DNA of 64,000 nt from Fictibacillus sp. b24. Its GTDB lineage: Bacteria; Bacillota; Bacilli; Bacillales; Fictibacillaceae. Under the pieces are notes generated by a model. It did no database searches and was not told the origin of the DNA. It was given only the letters and a program-made list of their open reading frames with translations. The DNA lies in contig NZ_JAUCES010000005.1 in assembly GCF_030348825.1 (NCBI RefSeq), positions 1,860,001 to 1,924,000 on the forward strand. The letters run 5' to 3'. The position numbers and the translations under genes were made by a program. Numbering within the stretch: position 1 is the stretch's first letter; every line of letters begins with the position of its first letter. Positions 62,340-64,000 of the stretch are shown one piece after another.

Positions 62340-63275
62340 CTATATTTTCGCAGAAAGTGAATTTTGTTTTTTACGATTTATGAGATAATTTGCCCATTTT
62401 GTTCTGCTGAGTGTAAATATAAGGAGTGCAATCCAAATTAAAGTAAAAGAAATAACGTGAATTCTGCTGAATGTTTCATGATATAGGAACACACCTAAAA
62501 TGAGCATAATAGTCGGTGCAATGTATTGCAGAAAACCGATCATGGTCATGGAAATACGTTTAACACCTTGTGCAAAACAAATCAGTGGAACGGCGGTAAC
62601 GAGTCCTGCTCCCCATAATAGAAATGTTGTTAAAGTTCCTCCTGAAACAAATGAAGCTTCACCATTCCATTGAAGGTAAACTAAGTAAATAAATGCAAAA
62701 GGAACAACAAACATGGTTTCAAATGTTAATCCTGTTAACGAGTCAAAACTTCCTAATTTTTTTGCGAGTCCATATAGGCCGAAAGAAAGAGCTAAAAAGA
62801 CCGCCACCCAAGGAAATTCTCCATATTGCCATGTCAGTAGGAAAACACCGCATGCTGCAATAACAAACGAAACAATTTGCCAACTGTTTAATTTTTCTTT
62901 TAGTACAAGCATGCCTAACACAACACTTACAAGGGGGTTAATGTAGTAACCTAAACTGGCTTCTACTACATGATTTGTATTTACAGCCCAAATATACATC
63001 ACCCAATTTCCGCTAATCAACACGGAGGCAGTTAACACGGAAAAAAATTGTTTTCGATTGGTAATGAGTACTCTTAAATCTTTTTGTAAAGTATTTTTCC
63101 TTTTTAATAGAATCATTACACCGACCATTAGTAAAAATGACCAGAAGATACGATGTGCTAAAATTTCACCTGAACCAACTAAATCGAGCGGCTTCCAGTA
63201 AAGAGGCAGAAAACCCCAGATTAAATAGGATAATGCTGCATACCATATGCCCTTTGTATGTTCATCAGTTTTCAT
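62340..63275 (-). CDS. rarD: EamA-family transporter RarD
   Basis: A 311-residue membrane protein with ten predicted segments in two EamA halves. KGIWYAALSYLIWGFLPLYW, then GEILAHRIFWSFLLM, and NWVMYIWAVNTNHVVEASLG, YYINPLVSVVLGMLVLKEKL are characteristic of RarD, a presumed small-metabolite exporter of unknown substrate. It lies downstream of argS on the same strand with a gap of about 105 bp that shows no clear terminator. Confidence 0.9.
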   Translation of the reverse strand: MKTDEHTKGIWYAALSYLIWGFLPLYWKPLDLVGSGEILAHRIFWSFLLMVGVMILLKRKNTLQKDLRVLITNRKQFFSVLTASVLISGNWVMYIWAVNTNHVVEASLGYYINPLVSVVLGMLVLKEKLNSWQIVSFVIAACGVFLLTWQYGEFPWVAVFLALSFGLYGLAKKLGSFDSLTGLTFETMFVVPFAFIYLVYLQWNGEASFVSGGTLTTFLLWGAGLVTAVPLICFAQGVKRISMTMIGFLQYIAPTIMLILGVFLYHETFSRIHVISFTLIWIALLIFTLSRTKWANYLINRKKQNSLSAKI

Positions 63276-63380
63276 AGTTCGTTCCCCGATTCCCTTATAT
63301 AAGTTGAAGTTATAAGATTATATAACGGAACATAAAAGGTTAGCCAGCAACACGACTTAAACAGCTGAGTCACCCATTTT

Positions 63381-64000
63381 TTACATTCGATTTGGTGTTT
63401 GAATCCCTAATAATCGCAGACCTTCTTTTAAAACAATCTGGACGGACGCACATAATGCCAATCTTTCGGATGTTTCAGGACTGTTTAGAATTTTATTGTT
63501 TGCATAATATTGATTAAATTTATGAGATAGCTTTAACAAATATTTTGAAATGACTGAAGGTTCTTTTCGATTGAATGCCTGTTCAACCATTGCAGGAAAA
63601 TCATTTAAGATAGAAATGAGATCCCAGCTTTCTTCCTCAATTGAAATTTCTTTTGGCAGTTCCCCGTCAAAGTTTCCTTTGTTTAATAACGTCTGAATTC
63701 TTGTGGCTGTATATTGGATATAAGGACCTGTATCACCTTCAAATCTAAGCATTTGCTCAAGGGAAAATTCCACGTCGTTTCCTTTTTCATTTTTAAGGTC
63801 GTGAAATATGACTGCACCTACACCAACTTGTTGTGCCACCGTTTTTAGTTCTTCGAGTTCGGGGTTCTTCTCTCGAATGTTTTGTTCAGCTAACTGTATC
63901 GCTTCCATAAGGACTGTTTCAAGAAGTACCGTTCTCCCTTTACGAGTGCTCATCTTTTTACCGTCTTGTAAGATTAGACCAAACGGTACATGGTGCATGT
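63381..64000 (-). CDS. argS: Arginyl-tRNA synthetase, C-terminal part (5' end outside)
   Basis: The last 206 or so codons of argS; the gene enters from the right edge. KKMSTRKGRTVLL is the KMSK-loop region of class I synthetases, and the rest is the helical anticodon-binding domain (GPYIQYTATRIQTLLNK, LLKLSHKFNQYYANNKIL), ending LLGIQTPNRM as in typical ArgRS. It charges tRNA(Arg) with arginine. The reading frame is open to the window end, so no start is assigned. Confidence 0.95.
   Translation of the reverse strand, partial: MHHVPFGLILQDGKKMSTRKGRTVLLETVLMEAIQLAEQNIREKNPELEELKTVAQQVGVGAVIFHDLKNEKGNDVEFSLEQMLRFEGDTGPYIQYTATRIQTLLNKGNFDGELPKEISIEEESWDLISILNDFPAMVEQAFNRKEPSVISKYLLKLSHKFNQYYANNKILNSPETSERLALCASVQIVLKEGLRLLGIQTPNRM

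Overview
The window is chromosomal DNA of an AT-rich, low-GC Gram-positive, endospore-forming bacterium of the family Bacillaceae. The evidence is strong GGAGG-type ribosome binding sites with frequent TTG/GTG starts, a SpoVB/YkvU-like flippase, a TPP (THI-box) riboswitch, a T-box leader, a Zur box, and gene sets arranged as in Bacillus: gltA-gltB with divergent gltC, tenA-ykoE-ykoD-ykoC, odhA-odhB, and aroC-aroB-tyrA-aroA. The genus cannot be fixed from the sequence; Fictibacillus or a relative is a guess. No rRNA, tRNA, CRISPR array, phage or transposase gene was seen.

Layout. 1-4.7 kb: an AlaX-type tRNA editing protein (cut by the left edge), a MerR/TipAS regulator, and two secreted proteins. 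4.8-8.5 kb: a four-gene membrane cassette (DUF6044/YkoS-like protein, GT2 glycosyltransferase, GtrA flippase, DUF2238 protein) resembling three-component cell-envelope glycosylation systems. 8.6-14.6 kb: an AAC(6')-like acetyltransferase, two membrane proteins, and a ybaK / repetitive protein / hydrolase cluster. 14.6-18.7 kb: thiamine-precursor uptake and salvage under a TPP riboswitch. 18.9-27 kb: pyrophosphatase, glutamate synthase and its regulator. 27.3-32.1 kb: a formate dehydrogenase set. 32.5-43.6 kb: a HEPN-CBS protein, a Zur-controlled zinc GTPase, a peptidase, a flippase, a TspO-like protein and an ABC exporter pair. 44-48.3 kb: a FAD/Rieske oxidoreductase, an ABC-F protein behind a leader peptide and attenuator, and a CBS protein. 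48.7-55 kb: aromatic amino acid synthesis (aroC-aroB-tyrA-aroA behind a T-box, divergent DAHP synthase/chorismate mutase). 55-64 kb: small conserved genes, a NERD protein, 2-oxoglutarate dehydrogenase, RarD and the end of argS.

How the genes work together. The metabolic blocks are nitrogen assimilation (GltAB/GltC), the TCA cycle (OdhAB), the shikimate pathway through prephenate dehydrogenase, and thiamine salvage, each with a control element visible in the DNA. Most of the window is ordinary core genome.

The unusual content lies mainly between genes. A dispersed repeat (seven longer copies and two fragments) has terminal inverted repeats and a GC-rich core predicted to fold, with at least one compensatory change. 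Copies interrupt the thiamine leader and bracket the AAC(6')-like gene and the HEPN-CBS gene. Four intergenic arrays of degenerate direct repeats share a period of about 20-22 bp. The other strongest leads are the leader-peptide/terminator arrangement before the ABC-F gene and the HEPN-CBS fusion.
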